The position numbers and the translations under genes are program-made. The notes below the pieces were generated by a model that ran no database searches, was not told the DNA's origin, and was given only the letters and a program-made list of their open reading frames with translations. From Bacteroidota bacterium (GTDB lineage: Bacteria; Bacteroidota; Bacteroidia; Bacteroidales; NBLH01), in NCBI GenBank assembly GCA_025361565.1, contig JANYKN010000112.1, positions 1-64,000 of the forward strand: a DNA stretch of 64,000 nucleotides, written 5' to 3'. Below are positions 55,653 through 64,000 of this stretch, piece by piece. The first letter of the stretch is position 1. Each line of letters starts with the position of its first letter.

Positions 55653-57809
55653 TTAATTTGCTTCAATAAATTTTTCTATAGTAAAGAAAACAGTACTTCC
55701 GATGTTCAATTTGCTTTCTACCCAAATTTTGCCACCTTGTTTTTCAACCATTTCTTTGCAAAGAATAAGTCCCAGGCCTGAGCCTCTTTCGTCATTTGTT
55801 CCGGCAGTTGAACTGTTGGTTTCAATTAAAAACAAATATTGAATTTTATCTTCTGCTATTCCAAGTCCATTATCTTCAATTTGAATTTCAAAAAATGAAT
55901 TCTTCTGATTTGCTATAATTGAAACAGTTCCATCATTTTTGGTAAATTTAATCGCATTCGATATCAGGTTTCGTAAAATAGTTTTTGTCATATCTACGTC
56001 GCAAAGCACATAAATATCTGATTTAATGTTGTTTTTGATACTTATGTTTTTATTTTTGGCAAATTCAGCATGCAATGCTTCCATTTCGGAAGCAATAATT
56101 TTCAGGTTATGTTTTTGAAATTTGGGTATCAATTTACCTTGTTGGATTCTTGACCATTCCAAAAGATTTTCGAGCAAGTTGTATGTTTGGTTTGCAGTAC
56201 TGTCGATATATCCGAGTATTTCTTTGATTTTCTTATTATCAAAGCTGTCAAAATTATTAATTAACAAGTTGCTTAATCCAAGTATTGAATTAAATGGATT
56301 TTTTAAATCATGCGCAATGATGGAGAAAAATTTGTCTTTGGTTGCATTTAATTCAATAAGTTCGATATTTTGTCGCTGAATTCTAAGTTCCGCCTGCTTG
56401 CGCTCGGTAATATCTTCCATTATTGCAATAAACTTGATAATTTGATTTTTATCGTTTTTTATGGGCGATATAGTTGTTTCGGAATAATAGAATTCGCCAT
56501 TTTTCTTTTTGTTTATAAATTCTCCTTTCCATATTTGCCCCGACAACAACGTTTCCCAAAGTGTCGCATACACATTTGGAGATGTTTTTCCTTTCAAAAT
56601 ACGTGTATTTTCACCTAACGATTCCTCTGGTGAATATCCTGTAGTTTTACAAAATGCTTCATTTATATATTCAATTTTCCCAGTTATATCAGTTGTTATA
56701 ATAGATACCGGACTTTGCTCTACAGCAATTGACAACTGTTTTATTTCAATTTCGGATTTTATCCTTTCCGTAATATCATGAAGGATAATAATATTGGCAA
56801 GCAATGCGTCTCCGCTTTCAACCGGTGTAATGCTTATGGAGTAATGATATACTTTATTTTCCTTTTGAATTGCAATTTCATTAATCGAATTATCTTTATC
56901 GAAATATTTCTTGATTAGGGGCGGATACTTTTTAAAAATTTCGAAAAATACGCCACCAACAACATCAACGTTAACCAAATCAAAAAAATACTTGCCGGAT
57001 TTGTTGATGTCAATAACCAAATCCTCATGGTTTGTAACTACCATAATATCTGACATTTTTTCAACCACAACATTTCTGGTAATGGGCACAAGCTTGAAAA
57101 ACCGATAACCGAACAATGACCAGGCAAAAAATACATTTCCAATAGATATAAATACACAGGCTAGATTGTAATTTTTTAATGGCGATATTCCAACCGTGAA
57201 AAGAACATCATAGGCCAATGGAATAAATCCTCCAATAATAAAAAGCAACATTTGCCTGCGAAAAAAAATGTCTTTATTAATTACTGATTTTACAAGTAAT
57301 ACCAATGCAAAAGCCATTATCATATAAATATAGGCATCGAACAAATAATAACCGATATTCATCTTATAAAAATGCATCGGAATTCCGTGGTCAATTATAA
57401 TAGTGAAACCGCTGAATAACAGGTGGTGAAAGGAAGATGTTAGAACTAAAATTATTAAGATTACCGGTATGATAAATAGTATATAAATATGCATGATATT
57501 GAACCATTTGGGATATTTTGTATAATAAACCGCAACAATAAAAAAAAGTGGAGGAATTGGAACTACAAGCAGAATGTTAATTAGATGCAGAATTTCCCTT
57601 ATTTCGGTAGAAAAGATGAATAAAGAAAAGATTTTCAACACACTCCATAAAAATGATAGAATCATTATAGAACCAAATATGGAAGCAGTTCTATTTTCTT
57701 TCATCCGGAAAGCATAAATAGCCAAAGCCGAGGATAAAAAAAGCGAAATAATCAATAAAGAAAAGACAAAAGAAAAGACGGATGGAAAAATTGACAAAAT
57801 CATGGTCAT
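55653..57809 (-). CDS. 7TM-anchored PAS histidine kinase
   Basis: A 718-residue membrane kinase, paralog of the neighbour at 52149. A HisKA_7TM sensor covers about 1-235 (YYTKYPKWFNIMH, TSSFHHLLFSGF), PAS1 about 250-350, PAS2 about 358-470 (with EYINEAFCKTTGYSPEE), HisKA H500 (IIAHDLKNPFNSILGLSNL) and HATPase (NLISNAIKF, DNGLGI, GSGLGLILCKE). No receiver. The gene begins MTMILSIF; the ATG two codons later aligns better with the paralog, so the exact start is open. Spacers of 93 and 120 bases separate it from its kinase neighbours. Confidence 0.87.
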   Translation of the reverse strand: MTMILSIFPSVFSFVFSLLIISLFLSSALAIYAFRMKENRTASIFGSIMILSFLWSVLKIFSLFIFSTEIREILHLINILLVVPIPPLFFIVAVYYTKYPKWFNIMHIYILFIIPVILIILVLTSSFHHLLFSGFTIIIDHGIPMHFYKMNIGYYLFDAYIYMIMAFALVLLVKSVINKDIFFRRQMLLFIIGGFIPLAYDVLFTVGISPLKNYNLACVFISIGNVFFAWSLFGYRFFKLVPITRNVVVEKMSDIMVVTNHEDLVIDINKSGKYFFDLVNVDVVGGVFFEIFKKYPPLIKKYFDKDNSINEIAIQKENKVYHYSISITPVESGDALLANIIILHDITERIKSEIEIKQLSIAVEQSPVSIITTDITGKIEYINEAFCKTTGYSPEESLGENTRILKGKTSPNVYATLWETLLSGQIWKGEFINKKKNGEFYYSETTISPIKNDKNQIIKFIAIMEDITERKQAELRIQRQNIELIELNATKDKFFSIIAHDLKNPFNSILGLSNLLINNFDSFDNKKIKEILGYIDSTANQTYNLLENLLEWSRIQQGKLIPKFQKHNLKIIASEMEALHAEFAKNKNISIKNNIKSDIYVLCDVDMTKTILRNLISNAIKFTKNDGTVSIIANQKNSFFEIQIEDNGLGIAEDKIQYLFLIETNSSTAGTNDERGSGLGLILCKEMVEKQGGKIWVESKLNIGSTVFFTIEKFIEAN

Positions 57810-57902
57810 AATACGTTATAAGAGATAAAACAATGCGGTTTAGTGCCCTTGTTTTGTGTATTTTTTAATTTTTATTGAACTTTTAAAACAGCTTATCCAG
57901 TT

Positions 57903-59252
57903 TTAATTTTTAAAGATAATAGCATTTGCTTTTTCACCATCGATAAATTTTTTAACTGTGAAATAAAAACTGCTTCCTTTGCCTATATCACTTTCAACCC
58001 ACATTTCACCTCCATGCTTTTCAATTAGGGCTTTGCAAAGGTGCAACCCCAGGCCTGTTCCCTTTTCATTGGCTGTTCCTTTGGTTGAATTGTTTTTATC
58101 AATTGAAAATAGTTCCGGGATTTTTTCATTGGCAATTCCCACTCCGGTATCTGTTATTTGAATTTCAACCAATCCGTTGTTTTCATTTGCCGATACATAA
58201 ATAAATCCTTTAGGTTCAGTGAATTTAATAGAATTTGCAATTAAGTTCCGCAAAACGGTTTTAACTATTTCTTCATCGCAATAAACAAAAATATCTTCAG
58301 ATACGTTTTCATTAATTATAATTTCTTTAGTTTTTGCCGACTCACGATAAAGTATACCCAATTCACTAATCATTTTTGACAAATTATATTTTCCATAATC
58401 CGGAATTATTATTCCCCGCTGCAACCTGGACCATTTTAAAAGATTTTCGAGCAAAAGGTACGTTTCATTGGCTGATTTATTGATGTTTTTGGCAAGCAAT
58501 TGAAATTTTTCCCTATCATAAGTGTTAACATTTCGTACAAGCAAATCGCTTAACCCTATAATTGAATTAAACGGACTTTTTAAATCATGCGAAATAATGG
58601 AAAAGAACAAATCCTTTGTATTATTCGATTCATTCAATTCTAAATTCAATTCTTGTAACTCTTTTTTACTGTCTTCAACCGTAAGTCTTTCTTTTGTATA
58701 GTTTTTGTGTAAAAAATTAATTATCAGGTATATAATAAATGATACATAAATCGATGTAAAAAAAATATCCAACCACCTTGCTTTTACTGATGGAAAACCG
58801 ATAATCAATTCAGGTCGGTAGAGCTGCAAAAGATAGAGCGCTGTTTTTAAAATTACATAGAATATGAATAGATAAATTTTTTGATTTTGTTCAACTATCA
58901 ATAATCCAAGAATGAAAGCAACGATGAAAATAAACTCATTTGAACCATCCATTCCGCCATTAAAATACCAAATAACTGCTAATCCTAAATAAGAAAATAT
59001 TATAATTGGCAATACCAGTATTTTAAACAAGCCTTTAAATCGAACCAGATAAAAGAAAATAACCAACACAAATGAAAGTATAGAAGGTATTATAATTGCT
59101 TCATTTTCAGTAATTAAGATAAAATTAGTAAGAGTTCCGGCAAAACCTAAAAGAATTCCAATAATCAATGCCGAAATAAATAAGCGCTGCTCCAATGAAT
59201 AATTTTCATTTTCGCCAAAGATAAATTGAATAGCACTTCTAATTTTATTCAT
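57903..59252 (-). CDS. membrane histidine kinase with six N-terminal helices
   Basis: A 449-residue kinase. The start at 59252 (MNKIRSAIQF) is supported by AGGAG seven bases before it, unusual in this genome; the frame extends upstream only with a TTG. Six helices (24-45, 54-70, 76-96, 107-121, 128-145, 162-181) form an unassigned sensor, followed by a short coiled coil, HisKA H222 (IISHDLKSPFNSIIGLSDL) and HATPase (NLIANSIKF, DTGVGI, GTGLGLHLCKA). No PAS and no receiver. It is the first gene of the five-kinase array. Confidence 0.86.
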   Translation of the reverse strand: MNKIRSAIQFIFGENENYSLEQRLFISALIIGILLGFAGTLTNFILITENEAIIIPSILSFVLVIFFYLVRFKGLFKILVLPIIIFSYLGLAVIWYFNGGMDGSNEFIFIVAFILGLLIVEQNQKIYLFIFYVILKTALYLLQLYRPELIIGFPSVKARWLDIFFTSIYVSFIIYLIINFLHKNYTKERLTVEDSKKELQELNLELNESNNTKDLFFSIISHDLKSPFNSIIGLSDLLVRNVNTYDREKFQLLAKNINKSANETYLLLENLLKWSRLQRGIIIPDYGKYNLSKMISELGILYRESAKTKEIIINENVSEDIFVYCDEEIVKTVLRNLIANSIKFTEPKGFIYVSANENNGLVEIQITDTGVGIANEKIPELFSIDKNNSTKGTANEKGTGLGLHLCKALIEKHGGEMWVESDIGKGSSFYFTVKKFIDGEKANAIIFKN

Positions 59253-59312
59253 GATTGGACTCCTGGGTCTTTCTTTTATTAATTCAATAAAATTATTTTT
59301 TAAAATTTGCAA

Positions 59313-59790
59313 TATTAAATAAAACTTAAACGAATTACATAAAATTCAATTAAAAAGCTTCAAATTGGTTAATTTTCATGTAAAAATAAAAAATACAATT
59401 TCATAATAGCAATTTTTAAGAAAAAAACAAAACCTACAATAAAATAATTGTAACGGCCTAAGATAAATACTAATAATTAAATACTCGCATTTTTTTATTT
59501 ATTGTTAATAAAAAGCCTGATTTAAATAAAAGATATTTTCATACTTATAACTTTGAACAATCTTTGTTTATGCGATGGTGGAATTGTTGAAATCGAATTT
59601 GACCAAATATTTTATGCAAGCATTTTTGCAAATCAGAACTAAATAAAACATCTTTGTTAACTCAATTCCGGGATTTGATTGCTTATCAATTACAACATTT
59701 CAAGTATCATATAATCCTGAAGGAAATTCAGCGACTAAAAATAACCTGGAAAAAGATTGAACAGTTTGAAAAAAATTTAAAAATTAACAT
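59313..59790. other. gene-free AT-rich spacer before the Grx-CAP gene
   Basis: About 478 bases between divergent genes. TAACTTTG at 59548-59555 matches the -7 consensus and could start a long leader for the gene at 59791. No coding frame or RNA structure was seen. Confidence 0.45.
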
Positions 59791-61206
59791 ATGAAAACAA
59801 TTTATTACAAAATCGCATTGCTTTTATTGGTTTTATCAGTAAATTATTCCTTTTCCTTTTCACAGGATGCAATTCAAATTTATACAATGCCTGGTTGCGG
59901 AAGATGTGCATATTCACTGGCATACATGACCAAAAATAATATAAAGTTTGTGGAATACAGTACTTCAAACGATTCCTATAATTCAAAAATGTGGGAACTT
60001 TTGCAGAATTCTGGAACTTATGACGGTGGAAGCATTACTATGCCTGTAATATTGAATCAGGGAAATCTTTCGTACAATATTGATGACATGGAAGATTTTA
60101 TGACGAAATTAGGAGAAAGCCAAAACCAGAAGCAAAACACAAAAAAAACAACCGGATGCATTTCGGGTAATTGCAAGGATGGATACGGAGTTTACGTATT
60201 TGAAAGCAAAGAAAGGTACGAAGGCGAATTCTTAAACAACAATTTTTCAGGCAAAGGCAAATACACATGGACAAATGGCGCAACCTATGATGGTGGATGG
60301 AAAAATGGCAAATATGATGGATATGGAACCTATACAGATGCAAACGGCGGCGTACAAGCAGGAACTTGGGTAGCCGGCAAATTGCAGAACAAAAGCAGCA
60401 ATGTGAACAATAATAATTCAACAAATACAACAACATCGGCAAATTCAATTGAAATTTACACTATGCCCGGCTGTGGAAGATGTGCCATGACATTAGAATA
60501 TTTAAATAAAAATAAAATAAAATATGTTGAGTATAGCACTGAAAATGATACCTACAATTCAAAAATGTGGGAGTTGGTGCAAAACTCCCCTGATTTTAAA
60601 GGTGGAAGTATTACTATGCCCGTAATTGTTAAACAAGGATTGGTTTATTTTAATATTAAGGACCTTGAAGGTTTTTTGCCGCAATTGGGATCAGGCACAA
60701 CTCAAAACAACAATTCAAAAAATGGAAACAATAACTCAAAAGGGAACAATAACAAAAATTTAAGCGCAGCACAAATTCAGGAATTCCTTGATTATCATAA
60801 CTCTTATAGAGCTGAAGTAAATGTAGGCCCTTTAACATGGAGCAACGAACTTGCCAAATACGCCCTTGCATGGGGAGAACATCTTTCGCAAATTGGCTGC
60901 GATATGCAACACAGGCCAAAAAGTGGCGAATGGAAACAAATATATGGCGAAAATCTTTTTTGGTGCTCAGGCTATGCTGCCACACCAGAAGGCGCCGTTA
61001 ACAGTTGGGGCGAAGAGAAATCAGATTATGACGGTGGTGTTATGAATAACAAAAATTTTGCAGCCGGCCATTATACTCAAATGATTTGGGCTCAAACCAC
61101 TCAAGTTGGTTGTGCTATCGTAAATTGCAGCGATGGAGCTTATATTGTTGTTTGCAACTACAATCCCGCAGGAAATTACTGGGGACAAAGCCCTTTTCAG
61201 AAATAA
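59791..61206 (+). CDS. secreted glutaredoxin - MORN - glutaredoxin - CAP protein
   Basis: A 471-residue exported protein with an unusual domain order. Signal peptide 1-24 (ends FSFSQ). Glutaredoxin-like 1 at about 26-110 (active site C36-G-R-C39, cis-Pro P85). MORN repeats at about 141-197 (YEGEFLNNNFSGKGKYTW, YDGGWKNGKYDGYGTY). Glutaredoxin-like 2 at about 219-300 (C228-G-R-C231, P277). An Asn/Ser/Gly-rich linker (about 301-322), then a CAP/SCP domain at about 327-466 with H336, E387, E408 and H427, the usual tetrad. The two glutaredoxin copies are very similar in protein and DNA. It stands alone on its transcript. Function is unknown; secreted redox activity is inferred. Confidence 0.88.
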   Translation: MKTIYYKIALLLLVLSVNYSFSFSQDAIQIYTMPGCGRCAYSLAYMTKNNIKFVEYSTSNDSYNSKMWELLQNSGTYDGGSITMPVILNQGNLSYNIDDMEDFMTKLGESQNQKQNTKKTTGCISGNCKDGYGVYVFESKERYEGEFLNNNFSGKGKYTWTNGATYDGGWKNGKYDGYGTYTDANGGVQAGTWVAGKLQNKSSNVNNNNSTNTTTSANSIEIYTMPGCGRCAMTLEYLNKNKIKYVEYSTENDTYNSKMWELVQNSPDFKGGSITMPVIVKQGLVYFNIKDLEGFLPQLGSGTTQNNNSKNGNNNSKGNNNKNLSAAQIQEFLDYHNSYRAEVNVGPLTWSNELAKYALAWGEHLSQIGCDMQHRPKSGEWKQIYGENLFWCSGYAATPEGAVNSWGEEKSDYDGGVMNNKNFAAGHYTQMIWAQTTQVGCAIVNCSDGAYIVVCNYNPAGNYWGQSPFQK

Positions 61207-61265
61207 CAAAATCCTGGATTCATATCACAATTCAATCTTGTTAAACAAAAACTATATTTTATCGA

Positions 61266-62045
61266 ATGAAATCAAGCAATTCAACATATCATCCGGATTC
61301 ATATTGGACAGAAGTAGCTACAAAGATAAGCCAAAGGGATTCGAAAAATTATTTGGCAGGCGATGATGAACCTTATTACCGATATAAAAGAAAACAGTTT
61401 TTAGCCTTATTAAAGGAAATTGATTTTGCAGGTAAACAAGTTTTAGAAGTTGGATGCGGACCAGGCGGAAATTTAGAAGAAATAGTAAAAAGCAAACCCT
61501 CCAAATTGACTGGAGTTGATATATCGCAAGAAATGGTTAACCTGGCGACTAAGAACCTGAAAGATTCAGAAATTATTATTTTGAAAATTGATGGAGAATC
61601 ACTGCCTTTCGAAAGTAAATCTATAGATATAGTTCTAACAGCCACTGTTTTACAACACAATACCAATGAACAGATGCTGGACTCAATAATTAGCGAAATT
61701 TGTAGAGTAAGCGCATCACAACTGGTTTTATTTGAACGGGTTGAGAAAAAGCGAAAAGGAAATGAATCATGCGAAGGGCGCCCTGTATCGTTCTATCAAG
61801 CATTAATGGCCAAGAATGGTTTTGAACTGATGCATGTCAAATATCTTCCAATAAGTGCAAGCTATTATTTTTGTGGGCTAATACGTGTACTTTTCAACTC
61901 TAAAAATCGAAAAGAGGGTGATAAACTAAACTCATTTTCACTTGTTCTACAACGAATAATTTTACCTTTTACTAAATTGCTTGACAAACTTTACACTGAA
62001 AAACGCGATGTAGCCAGGATCACATTTGTTCGAAAGCCAATTTAG
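61266..62045 (+). CDS. class I SAM-dependent methyltransferase
   Basis: A 259-residue cytoplasmic methyltransferase. SAM motif I is VLEVGCGPGGN (about 59-69), followed by LTGVDISQEMV (acidic residue binding the ribose), and DIVLTATVLQH for motif IV. The substrate is unknown; the fold is Methyltransf_11-like. The stop overlaps the solute-binding gene by four bases (convergent). It lies 60 bases after the Grx-CAP gene on the same strand. Confidence 0.85.
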   Translation: MKSSNSTYHPDSYWTEVATKISQRDSKNYLAGDDEPYYRYKRKQFLALLKEIDFAGKQVLEVGCGPGGNLEEIVKSKPSKLTGVDISQEMVNLATKNLKDSEIIILKIDGESLPFESKSIDIVLTATVLQHNTNEQMLDSIISEICRVSASQLVLFERVEKKRKGNESCEGRPVSFYQALMAKNGFELMHVKYLPISASYYFCGLIRVLFNSKNRKEGDKLNSFSLVLQRIILPFTKLLDKLYTEKRDVARITFVRKPI

Positions 62046-63409
62046 TTAACCAGTTTGCTTTTTAATTCATCTATCGCTTCTTGTGCTGTCATGCGGCCTT
62101 CAAGTACTTCTATAACCCGATATGGTATTTTGTAATTCTTTTCGCCAAGAATATACTGATTATCAAGCTCTTGTATCATTTTAGTCCCATATCTTTTATC
62201 TATTGTGTACATAAAGTTTTCGAATGGGTCGCCTCCAAAAGTCGCACCTGTAAAATTACCTTTAACACCGGAAGGGCTTTTTGTGTACCTGACCCATTTT
62301 TCTGCAATTTCAGGTGTACACCAATGCATCATTAATTTAATTGCTTCTTCTTTGTGTGGTGCATTTTTCAGAACTCCCCAATTTGCTACATATCCGCCAA
62401 GATAAACTATAGAAGGCTTAAAAACAGGCAGTTCACAAGGCAACATTTTGTACATTTTATCTTTTCCTTTCATTTTCCAGATTGGATACATAAATGTATA
62501 GTTCGGAAAGAAAAGACATTTGTCTTCTAGAGGGTATACATTATCTCTGCCCCAGTTCATATTTGATCTGTTTTTAATAACAGGTTCATATTTAGACAAT
62601 TCCTCCATTGCTAGATAACATTTTTCGATTGCTTGAAGTTTTTCTGGAGTTAACCGGGTATCCAAAATTTCGTCATAACTTCCAATCAATGAATAAAATA
62701 GTTGCTTGAAAATGATTTCAGATTGTATCCAATTGGCATCTTCAAAAATAGGGGCAATGTATGGATTTGTCTTATTATACTCGTAAGCATTTTTAATATA
62801 GCCTAAAAAATCATCGAAAGTCATTCCATATTGTTTAACAGTGATTCCCATTTTTTTTGCAACATCCGTATTTACGTATAATGCACACAATTGACCTTCG
62901 TTGAAAGGACCAAAAATAAGGTTTCCATATCTTTTTTTATACATATCGGTATTAATAAAAGACTTGTGGCTCTCCATAAATCCAGGAACTTTGCTAAAAT
63001 CTACAAGATATTTCTCTCCCCAATACGGATCATTTAGAATTGTTGCAATTTGCTGATAATTGGCATGAACCCGTGCTATTATATCCCAGTCAGCAACTGG
63101 TTTTTTAAGTTGATCAATTATGAATTGGGCTTCGTCACTTGCTTTGTACACATCATCTCTCATTTTCAGGTTGACTTTAACATCCTGATTAAGAAATTCG
63201 TATTCATTGGCAAATTCACGAAGAAGTTTTTCCTTATCGCCTTCGGCAGCCCATTGCCCTATCCAGTTAATTTCAGATTTAATCGGAATTGGTCCTATGG
63301 TTTTTCCTTTGGATTTATCGGTTATTTTATTTCCACATGAAATCAAAGAAAAAAGTATCCCAGTGTAAATAAACAATAGTTTTATCCTATAAAATGATGT
63401 TTTCGTCAT
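62042..63409 (-). CDS. extracellular solute-binding lipoprotein (family 1)
   Basis: A 455-residue substrate-binding lipoprotein of an ABC transporter-type system. Lipoprotein signal MTKTSFYRIK then FSLISC with C25. The mature region has family 1 features: WIGQWAAEGDKEKLLREFANEY, then NLIFGPFNEGQLCALYVNTDVAK, and the C-terminal MHWCTPEIAEKWVRYT with NKAPHKEEAIK-type helices. Sugars or oligosaccharides are the usual ligands; the ligand here is not known. No permease or ATPase gene is in the window. A close paralog lies directly upstream on the same strand. Confidence 0.82.
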   Translation of the reverse strand: MTKTSFYRIKLLFIYTGILFSLISCGNKITDKSKGKTIGPIPIKSEINWIGQWAAEGDKEKLLREFANEYEFLNQDVKVNLKMRDDVYKASDEAQFIIDQLKKPVADWDIIARVHANYQQIATILNDPYWGEKYLVDFSKVPGFMESHKSFINTDMYKKRYGNLIFGPFNEGQLCALYVNTDVAKKMGITVKQYGMTFDDFLGYIKNAYEYNKTNPYIAPIFEDANWIQSEIIFKQLFYSLIGSYDEILDTRLTPEKLQAIEKCYLAMEELSKYEPVIKNRSNMNWGRDNVYPLEDKCLFFPNYTFMYPIWKMKGKDKMYKMLPCELPVFKPSIVYLGGYVANWGVLKNAPHKEEAIKLMMHWCTPEIAEKWVRYTKSPSGVKGNFTGATFGGDPFENFMYTIDKRYGTKMIQELDNQYILGEKNYKIPYRVIEVLEGRMTAQEAIDELKSKLVN

Positions 63410-63624
63410 TTATTTTTGCTAAATATAATGTTTAAATCCTCATTAAACGCATAGTTCTAAAATTATTGTCCAATTTGGAAAATAATCAAGTCTTTTTAAC
63501 AAGTTTTAGCAAGTTGTTTTCGAATTTGAGATAATACCAGTAAAATTTGGAGATTACATTTTATTGGATTATCAGGGAGATTTTTTAAATTGGCTAAAGA
63601 AAGCTTTGATTAATCTGATAAATA

Positions 63625-64000
63625 TCAATAGACCGCTTTTTTTCTGAATTCGTCCATGGCTTCTTTAGCACTAATCCTTCCTTCCATAACATCTTGTATC
63701 AGTAAATCAATATTTTTATTCTTCTCTCCTACAATATACTGATTATCTTCATCTTTTGATAAATTGCTACCGTATTTTTTTTCGATAGTATAACTATAAC
63801 TTTCGTATGGATCTGTACCAAAAGAAGAAGTTGTAAAATTTCCTTTTACACCTGAAGGTGATTTCGAATACCTTACCCATTTTTCAGCAATTTCCGGCCT
63901 GCACCAATACATCAGCAATTTTATTGCATCATCCTTGTGTGGTGAATTTTTAAGCACAGCCCAATTGGCATTAAATCCTCCACAATAAGCAACCGAAGTT
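63625..64000 (-). CDS. second extracellular solute-binding protein, C-terminal part (runs off the right edge)
   Basis: The C-terminal 125 residues of a paralog of the preceding protein; the reading frame stays open to the window edge, reading AYCGGFNANWAVLKNSPHKD. Shared blocks are AEKWVRYSKSPSGVKGNFT and IGEKNK-type sequence, and both end in a similar alpha-helical tail. The frame begins beyond the edge, so the start, signal and length are unknown. Probably a tandem duplication of the same binding-protein gene. Confidence 0.82.
   Translation of the reverse strand, partial: TSVAYCGGFNANWAVLKNSPHKDDAIKLLMYWCRPEIAEKWVRYSKSPSGVKGNFTTSSFGTDPYESYSYTIEKKYGSNLSKDEDNQYIVGEKNKNIDLLIQDVMEGRISAKEAMDEFRKKAVY

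Noticed and set aside
60098-60448. 116-residue minus-strand frame rich in Cys and His
   Set aside because: Antisense to the Grx-MORN-Grx-CAP gene; the odd composition comes from the repeats on the coding strand.

Overview
The window is AT-rich and comes from the Bacteroidota, probably an environmental Bacteroidales-like lineage. The evidence is a secreted protease with a C-terminal type IX secretion (T9SS) sorting domain, several carboxypeptidase-like regulatory domain proteins, two very large MG2-domain surface proteins, HisKA_7TM kinases, little Shine-Dalgarno signal, and repeated TAnnTTTG boxes 17-90 bases before start codons (the Bacteroidota -7 promoter element). No rRNA, tRNA or CRISPR array was seen.

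Region by region. 1-0.4 kb: the edge of an IS1595-family insertion sequence and a small unknown gene. 0.6-10.2 kb: mostly unrelated housekeeping and secreted genes (T9SS subtilase, M57 metalloprotease lipoprotein, AlkA-type DNA glycosylase, MoaA, a GDCCVxC protein, a PLDc_N mini-membrane protein, HAD hydrolase overlapping adenosine deaminase). 10.3-17.1 kb: secreted unknowns, a TPR histidine kinase, an M28 peptidase and a GNAT acetyltransferase. 17.1-19.4 kb: a type II restriction-modification system with overlapping convergent R and M genes and a DUF6471 gene that may act as its controller. 19.7-25.1 kb: YncE-like propeller, LamG-caspase protein, YdcF-like protein, group II PLP decarboxylase. 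25.3-33.3 kb: a cytochrome locus on the minus strand. 33.6-41.4 kb: two tandem MG2 giant paralogs. 41.5-46.0 kb: diheme cytochrome c peroxidase, two unknowns, GH20 hexosaminidase. 46.1-59.3 kb: five consecutive sensor histidine kinases on one strand with no separate response regulator. 59.8-64 kb: a secreted glutaredoxin-MORN-glutaredoxin-CAP protein, a methyltransferase and two tandem solute-binding lipoproteins, the second cut by the window edge.

The most striking system is the cytochrome locus. In transcription order it encodes a membrane b-type cytochrome-like protein, a membrane-anchored FAD/Fe-S pyridine-nucleotide-type oxidoreductase, a 23-heme and a 19-heme c-type cytochrome, and a predicted outer-membrane beta-barrel. 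The last five genes are packed with gaps of 1-12 bases or an overlap. Together they look like a complete path from cytoplasmic reductant through the inner membrane and periplasm to the outer membrane, that is, a candidate porin-cytochrome electron conduit. Its two ferredoxin-like motifs both lack the second cysteine. The second most interesting item is the restriction-modification promoter, where two perfect 16-bp palindromes sit on the -33 and -7 boxes.
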